Origin: CAZRGV01 sp964599655 | GTDB taxonomy: Bacteria; Planctomycetota; Planctomycetia; Isosphaerales; Isosphaeraceae | DNA: 30,608 nucleotides | Reading direction: 5' to 3' | Assembly: GCA_964599655.1 (NCBI GenBank) | Contig: CAZRGV010000074.1 | Span: forward strand, 1-30,608 | In this document: positions 1 to 10,100 of the stretch, piece by piece | Position numbering within the stretch: position 1 is the stretch's first letter | Layout: the number at the start of each line of letters is the position of its first letter | Position numbers and translations under genes: made by a program | The notes under the pieces: generated by a model | Databases searched by the model: none | What the model was told of the DNA's origin: nothing | Seen by the model: the letters and a program-made list of their open reading frames with translations, nothing else

Positions 1-18
1 GGGCGGTTGCAGTCGGAG

Positions 19-90
19 AGGCGCCGCCCGGATTCGAACCGGGGAATAACGGATTTGCAATCCGCTGCCTTACCACTTGGCTACGGCGCC
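19..90 (-). tRNA. tRNA-Cys (GCA)
   Basis: Read on the minus strand, the segment folds into a complete cloverleaf. The 7-bp acceptor stem pairs GGCGCCG (84-90) with CGGCGCC (20-26). A T-arm carries GGTTCGAATCC, and the anticodon loop TTGCAAA (54-60) has anticodon GCA at 56-58. The discriminator base at 19 is U, as expected for cysteine tRNA. The 3' CCA is not encoded; the next bases read CTC, so CCA must be added by nucleotidyltransferase. Confidence 0.96.
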
Positions 91-103
91 TTGAAGAGAA
101 CAT

Positions 104-132
104 AAGATAGCCATCGACGAGACGATTCGCAA
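104..132 (-). promoter_or_regulatory. Candidate sigma-70 promoter of tRNA-Cys
   Basis: On the minus strand a -35-like TTGCGA (127-132) and a -10-like TATCTT (104-109) are separated by exactly 17 bases. The -10 lies 13 bases before the tRNA 5' end, which would give a very short 5' leader. The match is seen in the sequence; promoter activity is inferred. Confidence 0.45.
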
Positions 133-137
133 GTCCA

Positions 138-158
138 GACCAACGGCGGAGCGTGGTC
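138..158 (-). terminator. Weak hairpin after the cyclophilin gene
   Basis: GACC and GGTC flank an inner ACG/CGT pair with a one-base bulge, making an imperfect stem of about 7 bp just after the stop codon at 167. No U-rich tract follows. It is a possible weak terminator only. Confidence 0.2.
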
Positions 159-166
159 AAATCGGC

Positions 167-2490
167 TTACTTCTTGGTGTTTGATTGATGACTGGTTGCT
201 CGACTCGCCAGATGGGCCTGCGCGGGGGAGACCGTGGAGGCCACCTGGACGGCCGTATGGTCGCCGATTCGAGGATTCCGGACTCGCTGTACGGTCAGCT
301 TGGGCGTCGGAATTGGCACGATCCGGTTCCCGACGAAGCGGTAGAACGTGCCAGTGGGGGGTAACGGCCGGATCTTGAAAATGAGATTCGAGTTCTTGAG
401 CTGGCCGTGTTTGCGCCCCAGCCGGGCCATGCCCGCGAACAGGAGGTCGTTGCCCCCGCTCTTGACGAACCGGACATGCCCCTTTCGGCCATAGAGCGCG
501 TCGCTCAACGGCCCTCCGGTCAGCGTGTTTCGACCAAACCAGCCGTGCTCTCGGGCCATGCCACCGCCGGCCTGGATCGTGTTGACACCCCCAAGACCGC
601 CGCTGAGCGTGGTGGGAATCGTGACGTTCTGGTCGATCGTGATCTTGTCGTTGGCCTTGGTTCCGTAGACGACGATACGGTTCACGTTCGAAGCGGTTGG
701 CGAGTTCGTGTCGATCAGTCCATTCACTTCGACCTGGATGGCGCCGTTGACTTCCTTGACGTTGACGGTGTTCGTGCCGTGATCGGTCCGGGGCGGCGGT
801 GTCACGATCAAGACGCCGTCAAGGAATCGAACCGCCCCGGTGTCGGTTCCCGTGACATTGATCGTGAATGTCCCAGGCTGACTGGTCAGGTTTGGCGTCG
901 GAGCCCCGTTGTCCCGAACCCGGAAACCGACCGTATCCTGTCCCAGGTAGCCGGCGTTCGGCGTGTAGGTGAAGGTTCCCTTGGTCGGATCGAAGTTCGT
1001 GATCGTTCCATGCGTCGGCTGGGTAAGCAGCTCGTAAGTCAGGGTCTGGCTCGGCTGGCCGGGATTGGCCGTCAACCCCGGCAACTGAAGCTGCGCCGGC
1101 TGGTTGGCCGTCACCTGGGTGCTCCCGTTGGCCGCGATCGGCGGGAGGTTGACAATGGCTCCGTTTCGCACCGTGAGTGTAATCTGCTGTGTATCGAAAT
1201 TGTTGGGGTCGTCCAGGGTGGTGGATCGTCCGGGGTGCAGGACGTTGTCTCGAACGCCCACGAGCAGGTTGATGACGCCGGTGAAGTTGGCGTTGGGAAC
1301 GACCGTGACCGTGCCATTCGCGTCCACGCTGGCGGTCGCGTTCTGCACGTTCGTGAACGACTTCACGCCGGTCGTCGGGTCGGTCTGAACACCACCCTTG
1401 ACAATGTAGGTCAACGTGTCGGTCGGCTCGGGATTGGTTGCCGTCAACTGGAACACCGCGGTCTGGTTCGTGGCGACCACGAGGTTTTGAACCGGGTTGA
1501 GAAACGCCGGTTCATTGAGCGGCTGACCATTCACGTCCACGTTGGCCGTGACGTTGACCTGGAAGGTCCGAGAGATGCTCGCGCCCATCGAGTCGGTGGC
1601 CGTAACCGTGACGTTGGCCGTCTCGCCGGCTTTTGCGTTGATTGTATTGATATGAACAACACCATTGGGATTGGTGTTCGAGAGCGTGGTTCCCGTGATC
1701 AGAACGGGCGTGACCGGCTTGGAAACCTCGCCGCCGACCGGCTGCGAGGTCTTGGCCACGTTCTCCATCTTGAGCAGCGTGTCCATACCCGAGACCAGTT
1801 GGCCGAAGATGGTGTGATTGAAATCGAGGTTCCGTTGCGGGCCGTAGGTGATGAAAAACTGGGAATCGTTGGTATCGTCGCCCGCGTTGGCCATCGCGAG
1901 CTGGGCGGTCCCGTCGAAGACGAGTTGCTGGTTGAACTCATCGGAGAAAGGCGTGCCGGGGAGTCCGGAACTTCCGGTTCCGTCACCGGTCTTCGAGCCG
2001 GCCTGAGCCACGAAACCAGGGACGATGCGGTGGAAGTTCTTGTCGGGCAGTGACGGCGTGCTCGTACTCGTCGGCTGCGTCGGGCTCGTGTAGAAACCGA
2101 GCGTGACGAACTGCTCGATCTTGGCCACGGTTTGCGGCGTCAGATCCTGGAAGAGCTGGAAGGTCATCGAGCCNNNNNNNNNNTAAAGGCCGGGTCGCTG
2201 GCGCCGCTCGAGTCGTGCTTGACCGTGATCGTCAGGAACTTGCCTTGCGCGATCGACGTCTGGATATCGGGATTGTCGGAGGTGACGGTGAAGGTCTGGT
2301 CGCCACCGGTGCCGCCGTCGAGAGGAAGCTGGTATCCAAGGCCTGTCGGAGCGTTGACCGCCGAGATCGGTGCCAGAGAGGCCAGGAGCTGCCGACCTTC
2401 CAAGTCCTCGAGCCTTGGCCGGGTGGCCCGGCGATTCGTTCGACGGACGGCTTCCGACCCGGTCGCCGGCTTCCTGCTACGGTGGAACAT
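167..2490 (-). CDS. Secreted modular cyclophilin-type peptidyl-prolyl isomerase (interrupted by assembly gap)
   Basis: The start is ATG at 2490 with a strong GGAGGAG site five bases upstream. The first ~40 residues are basic and end in LEDLEGRQLLAS, resembling the planctomycete LEPR-XLL surface-protein motif. About 100 residues in, a 10-N gap interrupts the gene; after it the frame resumes with GSMTFQLF, a cyclophilin strand. The cyclophilin core follows (FHRI, PGF, Q in VAQAG, MANAG, SQFFIT), so the Arg, Phe and Gln used for catalysis in cyclophilin A are present. Downstream are about 400 residues of Thr/Asn/Val-rich beta-sandwich repeats (cadherin- or Ig-like, for example a THGTI...FTYTPNAGYLG unit). 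A Gly/Asn/Asp-rich stretch resembling degenerate RTX repeats comes next, then a basic tail. It probably acts outside the cytoplasm. The two halves are out of frame only because of the gap. Confidence 0.85.
2174..2183. other. Assembly gap (10 N)
   Basis: Ten undetermined bases lie inside the cyclophilin gene. For the flanking reading frames to join, the true number of missing bases must leave a remainder of 2 when divided by 3. Ten does not, so the N count is a placeholder or estimate. Confidence 0.95.
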
Positions 2491-2610
2491 CCCTACTCCT
2501 CCGCTCCGAGACTTGACCGATGCGACGGCCGGGGCGCGTCCGCCCTCGACCCTGCCGGACGTTCCTTGAGTATCGGTTGTAACGATTCTCGGGCTTGAGG
2601 GAAGGTGCCA

Positions 2611-2654
2611 GAAAAGAACCGCGGCGACAACCCGTGGAGCCGGGCTGCCGCCGC
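2611..2654 (-). terminator. Rho-independent terminator of the DUF3352-like gene
   Basis: On the minus strand a 14-bp uninterrupted stem (2621-2654, two G-U pairs) closes a 6-base loop GCTCCA. It is followed by the T-rich run TTCTTTTC (about 2611-2618). It lies 64 bases after the stop codon at 2718 and before the cyclophilin gene. This is the clearest intrinsic terminator in the window, and it separates the cyclophilin from the upstream protease/DUF3352 unit. Confidence 0.8.
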
Positions 2655-2717
2655 AAGTCGTTGAAGAGTGGAATCGTCCGGAAGACGCTCGCGCTTGAGC
2701 GATTTCCTTCGATTTCG

Positions 2718-4475
2718 TCAGGGGTTGGCTTTCCGGAGCGTGAACCGGGTCAGCATCAGGCCGTCCTGCGTCATCGTTCCGTACCCGCCGCCCTGCGAGA
2801 GATACTTCTCGAAGACGGAGAAGTCGGGCAGCATTTTCGGGTCCAGCAGCTTGTCGAGCTTCGGCGCGTTCGGATCATTCGCCTGCGCCTGCTTGAGTTG
2901 CTCCTGAAGCTGACCGCTCTGGATCATGTTGTAGAGCATCCGGGCCTGTTCCTCGGGCCTCTGGTAGCTCAACGTGCTGCTCGTCGTCGGGAAGTGCTTG
3001 GTCAAGGCCTGGAATTCAGGGCTATCGGCCAGACTGGGACCACCCGAACGCAGGGCTTGCTCCAGGATCGAAGGCTCGCTCGAGACGAACAGATGGTTCT
3101 TCGCGATGGTCAGGCTGATCGGACCGGCGATTCCGCTGTTCTGCGCGGCCTCGGGAGGCAGGTCGAAGTCGTAGATCGTGGTGCCCTGGAACTCGCGCTT
3201 CTTGGGCGATGCGTTGGCCAGGGCAAAAATCTTGTTCAACGTGTTCTGCGCCGCCTTGGCGTCATCGAGCGCCACACCGAGCAGAAGGCGCTGGCTCTTC
3301 TCGGTCACCGGCTTCTTGAAGTCGCTCACGAGCGTGAGCCGGTTGCCGAGCGGGCCGAACAGGTCGCGTTTGAACTCCAGCCCCTCGCCGTTCGGGCCAC
3401 TCAGTCCCTTCTGGACCTGGTCAACCACACCGGGCGCGAACATGTCGAGCAGTTCATTGATGGCGTTCCAGGCCCCGTCGAGGTCCCAGCTCAACGTCTG
3501 ATAGCTCGCCACGTTGGCGGCCACCCAGGGCTGCGGTTTGAGGTCGACCGCTGGCATCTGGAAGATCTTCAGCAGGCCTTGCAACGGGCCGGGCGAGTAA
3601 ATGAAGGTCTTGGAGACGGAGTCGAAGTCCCCCTCGTTGAACGAGAAGCTGCCGCCAATCGCCTTCAGGCCGTTGATGCCGAGAATCTGAAGCTGCGCCG
3701 CGATCTGCTCACCGTTGGCGCCATTGTTGGTCGCTGCCTGAGTCACAAGGCGGAAGACCTGGGAGAGATCCAGGAACCAGCGAACCTGGGCGTTGTCGCC
3801 AACCCGCTTGCTGACCTCGCCAAAGAGCTCGTTCGAGGCTAGCGACTCATCGCGCCCCTCGGCGTGTGAGATCAGGTCTTTCAGGGCCTCGACGTCCGAA
3901 CCGATGCGGAAGAGTGTCCCCTGCTTGGCCCAGACCAGAGGAGGAGCGTCGGCCTCCTGTCCCTTGATAATGTGGAGCTGGGTTCCCTGGAAATCCTCGG
4001 TGGCCACCTTGGAGCCAGAGCCCTCGGCCTCCTTGGTGGCCCGGTTCATCACGTCGTCCATGGTGTCGCTCTTGGCGCCCGCGTCGGCCGACAGGAGCAG
4101 GGCGAAGGGCAATTTGGGGTCGTCTCGAGAGACCAGGGCCAGGACGACCGTCCCTTCGGGAAGCTCCAGGAGCTCGGGAATCGTTACGCCAACGGCTTGC
4201 TTGAGCTTCTGATTCGGCTCTTCCAGCGCCGCCGAGAGCTGGTCCTTCATCGGCTTCAGCGCCGGATCGGCCAGAAGTTGGCCCATTTGGCTGGCCGAGA
4301 AGGCCTTACGGAGCTGGGAGGCATTGTCGACCTTCACGAAGACGAAGGTCGAAGGCGGCAGCGTCTTCTCCGGCGCCGTGGCCGCCCGGCCGACCGACGG
4401 AGCCAGGGACAATCCGGCCAGCGCCAGTCCACCGGCGAGGGCCAGGCGGAACGCCGCCCGCAGCGAGGTACGCAT
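2718..4475 (-). CDS. Secreted DUF3352-like hypothetical protein
   Basis: 585 residues with a clear signal peptide (MRTSLRAAF, then an Ala/Leu-rich core, likely cut after GRA near residue 31). The start at 4475 is chosen because GAGGGAG lies nine bases upstream and the signal peptide follows at once; a longer reading from GTG at 4613 adds a Gly/Arg-rich stretch unlike protein. The mature part begins TLPPSTFVFVKVDNASQLRKAF and alternates predicted strands and helices with repeated blocks of the kind FQGTxxxxI near residues 160 and 415. This resembles the DUF3352 family common in planctomycetes, whose function is unknown. There are no enzyme motifs I recognise. It lies 134 bases after the trypsin-like protease gene on the same strand and ends in a strong terminator, so the two may be co-transcribed. 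Confidence 0.85.
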   Translation of the reverse strand: MRTSLRAAFRLALAGGLALAGLSLAPSVGRAATAPEKTLPPSTFVFVKVDNASQLRKAFSASQMGQLLADPALKPMKDQLSAALEEPNQKLKQAVGVTIPELLELPEGTVVLALVSRDDPKLPFALLLSADAGAKSDTMDDVMNRATKEAEGSGSKVATEDFQGTQLHIIKGQEADAPPLVWAKQGTLFRIGSDVEALKDLISHAEGRDESLASNELFGEVSKRVGDNAQVRWFLDLSQVFRLVTQAATNNGANGEQIAAQLQILGINGLKAIGGSFSFNEGDFDSVSKTFIYSPGPLQGLLKIFQMPAVDLKPQPWVAANVASYQTLSWDLDGAWNAINELLDMFAPGVVDQVQKGLSGPNGEGLEFKRDLFGPLGNRLTLVSDFKKPVTEKSQRLLLGVALDDAKAAQNTLNKIFALANASPKKREFQGTTIYDFDLPPEAAQNSGIAGPISLTIAKNHLFVSSEPSILEQALRSGGPSLADSPEFQALTKHFPTTSSTLSYQRPEEQARMLYNMIQSGQLQEQLKQAQANDPNAPKLDKLLDPKMLPDFSVFEKYLSQGGGYGTMTQDGLMLTRFTLRKANP

Positions 4476-4609
4476 CGATTTACACTCCCTCAGTCGTCCA
4501 GACCAATCCAAAACGCGATTCGAACCCCGGCCGGCGAGCCCGCCCGACGAGGGCCCGGAGACGAATCCCGCCCCCGCTGGCCCGCCGCCAAAACCCCGGA
4601 GTTTCCTAG

Positions 4610-5635
4610 TCACTTCGTCCCGTTCGAGGCACTGTCCACCGCCGAGGCCGCCGACTTCGACGTCTCGGGCCGAGCCGCCCGACGACGGCGAGGAGGATCC
4701 AAGTAGCGGTAACCGGTGTTCGGATTGTCCTTGTCGTAGGCAAACGCGTCCCGGTTCCGGAGAAAGTCTTTCACGTACGTGATCGGAATCGCGAACCCGA
4801 GGTTGTCCGTGCCTCGGAACCCCATGTTCGTGACCCCCACCACCTCCCCCTTCATGTTGAAGAGCGGTCCCCCCGAGTTCCCTGGGTTGATGGCCGCGTC
4901 GGTCTGCAGGTAGATCAGTCCCTCGAAATTCCGATTCAAGGTGCTGATGATTCCCTGAGAGACACTGCGCTCCAGCCCCAGCGGATTGCCCACCGCGAAG
5001 ACACCGTCCCCGGCGTTCAGGTCATCAAGGCTACCCAGGTACACCGGACGAAGTTTCAAATCTTTTTGCGGCGGCAACTTTAGGAGGGCCAGGTCCACGA
5101 ACGGATTCAGGGCCACGATTTCGACGTCCTCGATCCGCCGTCGCGCCAAGCCCGACTCGGTATTTTGGTAAAGGACCGCCGAAATCCGGGTCTCTCCCTC
5201 GATGACGTGGTTGTTCGTCACCGCGTAGCCCTCTTCGTTAACGATGAAACCCGAACCCATGCCCGAGGGGGTTTCGATCGACACCACACCCTCGCCGTAG
5301 TCGCGGACCAGATCCTTGACCGGACGGGCCTTCAGCACGCCCGTCTTGTAAAACCCCGTTCGGTCGACATCACGCGGATCCGGTTCCCCCGAACCAGTCA
5401 CACGATCGGCGGGAGCATCCGGCTTGAGCCGATCGACCACCTGATCGCGCGGGATTTTTACCACGTCGAAGCCAAGATCGATATAAAGGGCGCTCGGCTT
5501 CTCCGCCAGAACCTCCCCCACAACCTGGTGCCCGTCCTTCAGGACAATCCTTTCCTGAGCCGCCATCGCGGGCGAGGTCGTCGCCACCGCGGCACTCAGC
5601 AGGAACCCGCAGACGCCTCGCAGGTGCGTGTTCAA
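4610..5635 (-). CDS. Secreted trypsin-like serine protease (HtrA/DegP type, no PDZ)
   Basis: 341 residues with a signal peptide (cut probably after SPAMA, residue 26). Residues 27-75 form a small beta-rich domain (IVLKDGHQVVGEVL...). The protease domain follows, with the full catalytic triad: His143 in TNNHVI, Asp181 in VDLALLKL and Ser254 in NPGNSGGP. HtrA proteins normally add one or two PDZ domains; here the chain ends about 50 residues after the protease core in a basic tail (PPRRRRAARPE), so regulation by PDZ is absent. The start codon is TTG at 5635, supported by GAGGG eight bases upstream; no other start in frame gives a better signal peptide. It probably acts in the periplasm on damaged or specific proteins. 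A candidate promoter lies at 5704-5731. Confidence 0.9.
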   Translation of the reverse strand: MNTHLRGVCGFLLSAAVATTSPAMAAQERIVLKDGHQVVGEVLAEKPSALYIDLGFDVVKIPRDQVVDRLKPDAPADRVTGSGEPDPRDVDRTGFYKTGVLKARPVKDLVRDYGEGVVSIETPSGMGSGFIVNEEGYAVTNNHVIEGETRISAVLYQNTESGLARRRIEDVEIVALNPFVDLALLKLPPQKDLKLRPVYLGSLDDLNAGDGVFAVGNPLGLERSVSQGIISTLNRNFEGLIYLQTDAAINPGNSGGPLFNMKGEVVGVTNMGFRGTDNLGFAIPITYVKDFLRNRDAFAYDKDNPNTGYRYLDPPRRRRAARPETSKSAASAVDSASNGTK

Positions 5636-5643
5636 TGGCGCAA

Positions 5644-5648
5644 CCCTC
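5644..5648 (-). promoter_or_regulatory. Ribosome binding site for the TTG start of the protease
   Basis: GAGGG on the minus strand is eight bases before TTG at 5635. It decides in favour of this rare start codon. Confidence 0.55.
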
Positions 5649-5703
5649 GATCTACGAATCCTTCGCGCAACCAGCAGATTCCCATCAACCCTCCAAGTGC
5701 CTC

Positions 5704-5731
5704 ATTGTAGTCAAGTCCCCCCAGGATTCAA
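5704..5731 (-). promoter_or_regulatory. Candidate sigma-70 promoter of the protease gene
   Basis: On the minus strand TTGAAT (5726-5731) and TACAAT (5704-5709) are spaced by 16 bases. This gives a 5' leader of about 60 bases before the TTG start. Each hexamer is close to consensus (TTGACA/TATAAT); activity is inferred. Confidence 0.5.
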
Positions 5732-6076
5732 TCCGCGTGGATGGCTTTCCCTGGCCAAGCCCGGACTCGACCGTCAAGATTCGACGTAAACCCTTGACAA
5801 CAACAGATTCTAGAGAGCCCAAACTCCCCCCTTCGCCGACCGCCCCCAAAGCCAACACCGATCCCGACCGAATCAGCCCCCAGATCCAGAAGCGCAGAAA
5901 TCCTATGATGAGTGCATGCATACATGAATTCGTGCATCGAGCCAGGGGGATCGCCCCACTTCACGGCGTCTCGAAGGTGTCTCGGTGCGCGAACGAGCGC
6001 TCCACGCTCGCCGCGCCGCCGCAACCGCGACGCCTTGGCGCGAAGACGCGACCTCGGCGTCCAGACCTCGGCGTTC

Positions 6077-7102
6077 TCAGAACCCCTTGCCCCGCGTGTT
6101 GAGCTTCACGCGACCAATGTACATGTCGGCGGTAATGAAGAGCGTGGTACCGTCTTCCCCCCAGCCGCAGTTGGCGGTCGCCTCGCCGGTTTCGAAGGTG
6201 CCCAGGTGTTTCCCGTCGGGCGAGAAGACCAGAACGCCGCCCGGTCCGGTGGCGAAGAGGTTGCCGTGCGCGTCCACCTTCATCCCGTCGGGCAGACCCT
6301 TCTTTGATCCGACCGACTTCGTGACGTCGGCAAAGACGCGGCCCGGACCCAGGGTACCATCCTCCTTGACGGGAAAGGCCATCCAGATCGCGCGTTCGGG
6401 GTCGGAATTGGCGACGTAGAGCGTCTTCTCGTCGGGCGAGAACGCGATTCCGTTGGGCCTCGACAGCTCCTTGGTGAGCAGCGTGACCTGGCCGTCCTTC
6501 GAGAGCCGGTAGACCCCCTGGAAATCCAGCTCGCGGGCCGGGTCGTCGACCCCTTTGACCAGCCCGTACGGCGGGTCGGTGAAGTACAGGTCGCCATTCG
6601 AGTGATAGACGCCGTCGTTGGGGCTATTGAATCGCTTCCCCATGTAGCCATCGGCGAGCGTGACAAACGCTCCGTCCTCCAGACGCGCGACGCGGCGATC
6701 GCCGTGCTGCATCAGGACCAGCCGGCCTTTCGCGTCGAGCAAGAGTCCATTGGAGCCGGGCTCGCCGCCGCGAGGCGTTTTGCCGGTGTAGCCGCTCGGC
6801 CGGAGAAACTCGCGGACCTTGGCGCCCGGCTTCCACTGATAGACCACGTTCTGAGGCACGTCCGAGAAGAGCAGGTAACCCCCGTCTCGGGGAACCCAGA
6901 CCGGCCCTTCCGACCAGTCGAATCCTTCGGCAATCCGCTCGACCCGGGCGTCCTTCGGCACGAGTTTGTCAAAGGCCGGGTCCAGCCGTTCGATCGTTCC
7001 CAGCGTGGGTGTCTGGCCCTGGGCCGACGTGAGGCCACCGACGAGAACAAACGCCGCCATCGCGATTCCGAAGACCCGAGAAACTCGGTTGGCAATCATC
7101 AT
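6077..7102 (-). CDS. SMP-30/gluconolactonase-like beta-propeller hydrolase
   Basis: 341 residues: a signal peptide (likely cut near SAQGQ, residue 30), then a six-bladed propeller of the SMP-30/gluconolactonase/LRE family. Family metal-site residues are visible: Glu65 in WSEGPVW, Asn162 in SPNDG, Asn217 in RPNGIAFS and Asp272 in GLPDGMKVD. Members open lactones of aldonic acids using a divalent metal; the exact substrate cannot be told. The start ATG at 7102 overlaps the stop of the upstream cytochrome gene (ATGA), so translation is likely coupled and the two products probably work in one periplasmic pathway. A second ATG directly follows the first, so the start could be one codon later. Confidence 0.9.
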   Translation of the reverse strand: MMIANRVSRVFGIAMAAFVLVGGLTSAQGQTPTLGTIERLDPAFDKLVPKDARVERIAEGFDWSEGPVWVPRDGGYLLFSDVPQNVVYQWKPGAKVREFLRPSGYTGKTPRGGEPGSNGLLLDAKGRLVLMQHGDRRVARLEDGAFVTLADGYMGKRFNSPNDGVYHSNGDLYFTDPPYGLVKGVDDPARELDFQGVYRLSKDGQVTLLTKELSRPNGIAFSPDEKTLYVANSDPERAIWMAFPVKEDGTLGPGRVFADVTKSVGSKKGLPDGMKVDAHGNLFATGPGGVLVFSPDGKHLGTFETGEATANCGWGEDGTTLFITADMYIGRVKLNTRGKGF

Positions 7103-10100
7103 GGTTTGGTCCGTGAGGGGAGTGAAGCCGCGTCCCGACCTAGGGGACGCGAGGAAACCGGGCTCAGGTTAGCCGACGAGGCGCCTCGGGGCAACGAGCC
7201 GCCGCGACCGAGCGACCCCAGATACGCATAGAGATCCGCGATCTCCTGATTCGAGAGCGGCTCGAGCAACCCCGCCGGCATGAGCGAGACATCCGAACCT
7301 CGTCGCTCGGCGAGATCCGCCCCCGAGATCCGAACGGTCGTCGTCGCTCCGGTCTGGAGGATCACGCCGTCAACCGCCTCGTAGATCACGATGCCTTGAT
7401 AAATCCGGCCGTCGTGCGTGCCGACCGTGACCGACTGGTAACGGGCCGAGATGTCGCGGCTGGGCTGAAGAATGGCCGTGAACAGGTCCTCGCGAGAGAA
7501 CCGGCCCGTGACGCCGGAAAGATCGGGCCCGACCGCCCGGCCTCCCACGTGGCAGGCCGCGCAGGAGGCTCGCTGAAACACCAAGGCCCCTCGGCCGACG
7601 TCACCCTTCGACCAGTCCACCTTCGACAGCCTCGCCCGCCAGGCCGACAGGTCGACGCCCGATGCGCCGGCGAGCCGTTCCGCGAGCCTCGGTCGGTGGC
7701 GGGCCAACCAATCGGCCCAGGACGACGAATCGGTCGCGTCGAGATCCGCCCCTGTCAGCCGCCGCAAGCTCCGAACGACTCGTCGCCGCGATTCCTGGCT
7801 CTCCTTCCCGCTGGGGAACCGGCCCAGCAATCGCACCAGCGCCACGATCTGATCGCCGTCCTCCCGCTCGGCTGGCAACCGATCGAGCGCGTCGAGCGAT
7901 CGTAACGCGATGTCGATCTGCGGCAGGTTGAGGCCGGCGACGAACCGCGATCGATCCTCCGACTCGGGATGACGGGCCAGGATCGGCAGAATCGCCTCTT
8001 CGAGTCCGCCTCGGCCCCAAAGCCCTCGAAGGACCGGAAAGGCGCGCTCAGCGGGCAACTCACCGAGAATCGCCACCACGTCCGAATCCCAGGCGAAGTC
8101 CGTGTCCCCCCTGCCCTTTTCAAGAAAGACCTCGGCCGCTCGACGCCGGTCGAAGCCCTCACCCCAGGCGAACAAGGCATGCGACCGCCGCCCGAAGTTC
8201 GGGTCCGACACAAGCAATTCATTCATTCGTGGATCTTTGCGAGCCAACTCCCCGTGCAGCTCACCAACCCGAAGGGCCCAGTTTCGGTCGCGGTTGGCGT
8301 GCCGCGCGTCGAGCTTCCGATCCAGCCCGAGGAGGCTTCTCGCCACACGCCGGCTTACCTCCATCGATCGAGGCGCTTTGAGCCGGGAGACGACGATCAG
8401 GTGATGGATGTCGTCGAGCGGGTCGGAGTCCTCATTCAACCGATCGGCGATGTCGGCAAGGGTCGTCGGATCGTCATCCTCGAGCATCGCCAGCGTCCGC
8501 GTCAGTTCGCGTTCAAGGTTCCCGGCGCGAATCTGCCTTGACGCGTTCCGCACCACCTCCAGAACCTTGGCCCGCCTGGCCGAGTCCAACTTCGACGGGT
8601 CTCGCGCCGAGTAGCCGTCCCAGACCTTTCCCTTGAATCGAGCGTTGCCGATCCCGCCAAGGGCGAGTTGAACCGCCCGGACCGCGGCCATCTTGGCCGG
8701 CTCGTTGACCGCTTGAGCTTCGAGGATCGAAGTCGCCAGGTCGACCGCCTTCGCTGGGTCGCGCTCGGCCAGCCCGATGGCCAGGGTCGAGCGAGCGAGC
8801 TCACTCCCGGCCTTCGGAATCCATGTCTCCAAATCAACATCAATGCATTTTATCAGCTCCGCCGAGCCCTGGCGAAGCTCCGGTTCCGGGCGGTCCCAGT
8901 TGGCCAGAACCACCTCGCTCAGGGCCGAATCGCCGAAGTGCCCCCGATGTCGCCGGAGGTTCACGATCGCATCGAGCCGCGTCGCCGGATCGGCCTGAAC
9001 GGCCTCGTTCAACCAGGCGTCTTGAGGCTCAAGCGACTGGATCGGAAATGGAAACTTGGCCGTCGAGGGACGAGCCGGTTCACTCCCCTGCCCGACGTAT
9101 CGCACGCGGAAGACCGCCCCTCGCGTGCCTCGCCCACCGATCGCGATGTAGAGGTCGCCCGTCTCGGGATGAACGACCAGATCGCTCGGCGCGAAGCCCT
9201 CGTCGCCGACGGCGGTGATGAAGTCGACCGGCTGGCTCTTGTAGCTGGCTCCCGAGCGGCTCAAGGGCAGGAAGATCACCCGGCCGAACGTCCAGTCGAG
9301 CACGAAGAACCCGCCGCGGTACAACTCGGGGAACCGCGAGTGCCGGTAGCAGACCACGCCCGTCGGCGAGCCCCGCCCCAGAGTCACGACCGGCGCCACG
9401 ACGTCGGGCAAGTAAGGCGGGAGCCGCCAGGTTTCGGTCACCTGAGGCGCCTGCCAGCCGTGATGTCCACCCGGCACGACGTGATAGAACCGCGTCGGCT
9501 CGTACCAGGGCAAGGAAACGCAACGCTCGTTGTCCGAGTCATACGCGAACAACCGGCCGTCGAGGCCGAAGTCGAATCCATAAGGGTTCCGGAAACCGTC
9601 GGCTACGATCTCCGAGCCCTTCAGGTCAGGCGGGAATCGGAGGACGCAACCGGCAACCGGTTCCTTGATCGGCGAGGTCGGCAGGCTCGCCCACGAGCCA
9701 TCAATGCCCGCGAAGTTGCCGCAAAGAAGGTACAGCCAGCCATCGGGGCCGCGCCGAAGCGCATGGGCATCGTGCTCGCCGCCGGTCTTGATCGTCCGAA
9801 TCAACTCCGAAGGCCCATCGGCCCGATCATCGCCATCAGCGTCGCGAAGCCGCCGAAGCCCGCCATCCCCCACGACGAGCAGCGAGTCCCCTTCCCAGAG
9901 CATGCCCATTGCGCCATCCTTGGGCTCCTCGGCAAAGGGAATCGCCCGATCCGCCCGGCCATCGCCGTCGTCATCCGACAGGATCCGGATGTAGCCTCGA
10001 CCAGAGACCACGATCCGGTTCTTCGGGTCCACCGTCATTCGTATGATATCGTTTGCCAGCGAGGCGTCGGCGAACTCCTCGATCTCGAACCCCTCGGGAA

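Larger units (their letters stand above)
5636..6076. other. Gene-free stretch
   Basis: About 440 bases between the gluconolactonase stop and the protease start. It holds the protease promoter candidate, an AT-richer patch around 5905-5935 containing the palindrome TGCATGCA, and an 11-base direct repeat GACCTCGGCGT (6050-6060 and 6064-6074). The open frames in it have no protein-like composition, and I see no RNA gene. Confidence 0.6.

Noticed and set aside
407..2053. 548-codon plus-strand open frame opposite the cyclophilin gene
   Set aside because: Composition is Arg/Val/Gly-rich without any domain; the minus strand encodes clear cyclophilin motifs. It is a high-GC shadow frame.
4476..4613. 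Longer start of the DUF3352-like protein overlapping the protease stop (GTGA)
   Set aside because: Would put the signal peptide 46 residues inside the protein; the ATG at 4475 has a good ribosome site.
6050..6074. Two copies of GACCTCGGCGT as a possible repeat array
   Set aside because: Only two copies at 14-base period; too few for an array and likely chance in GC-rich DNA.
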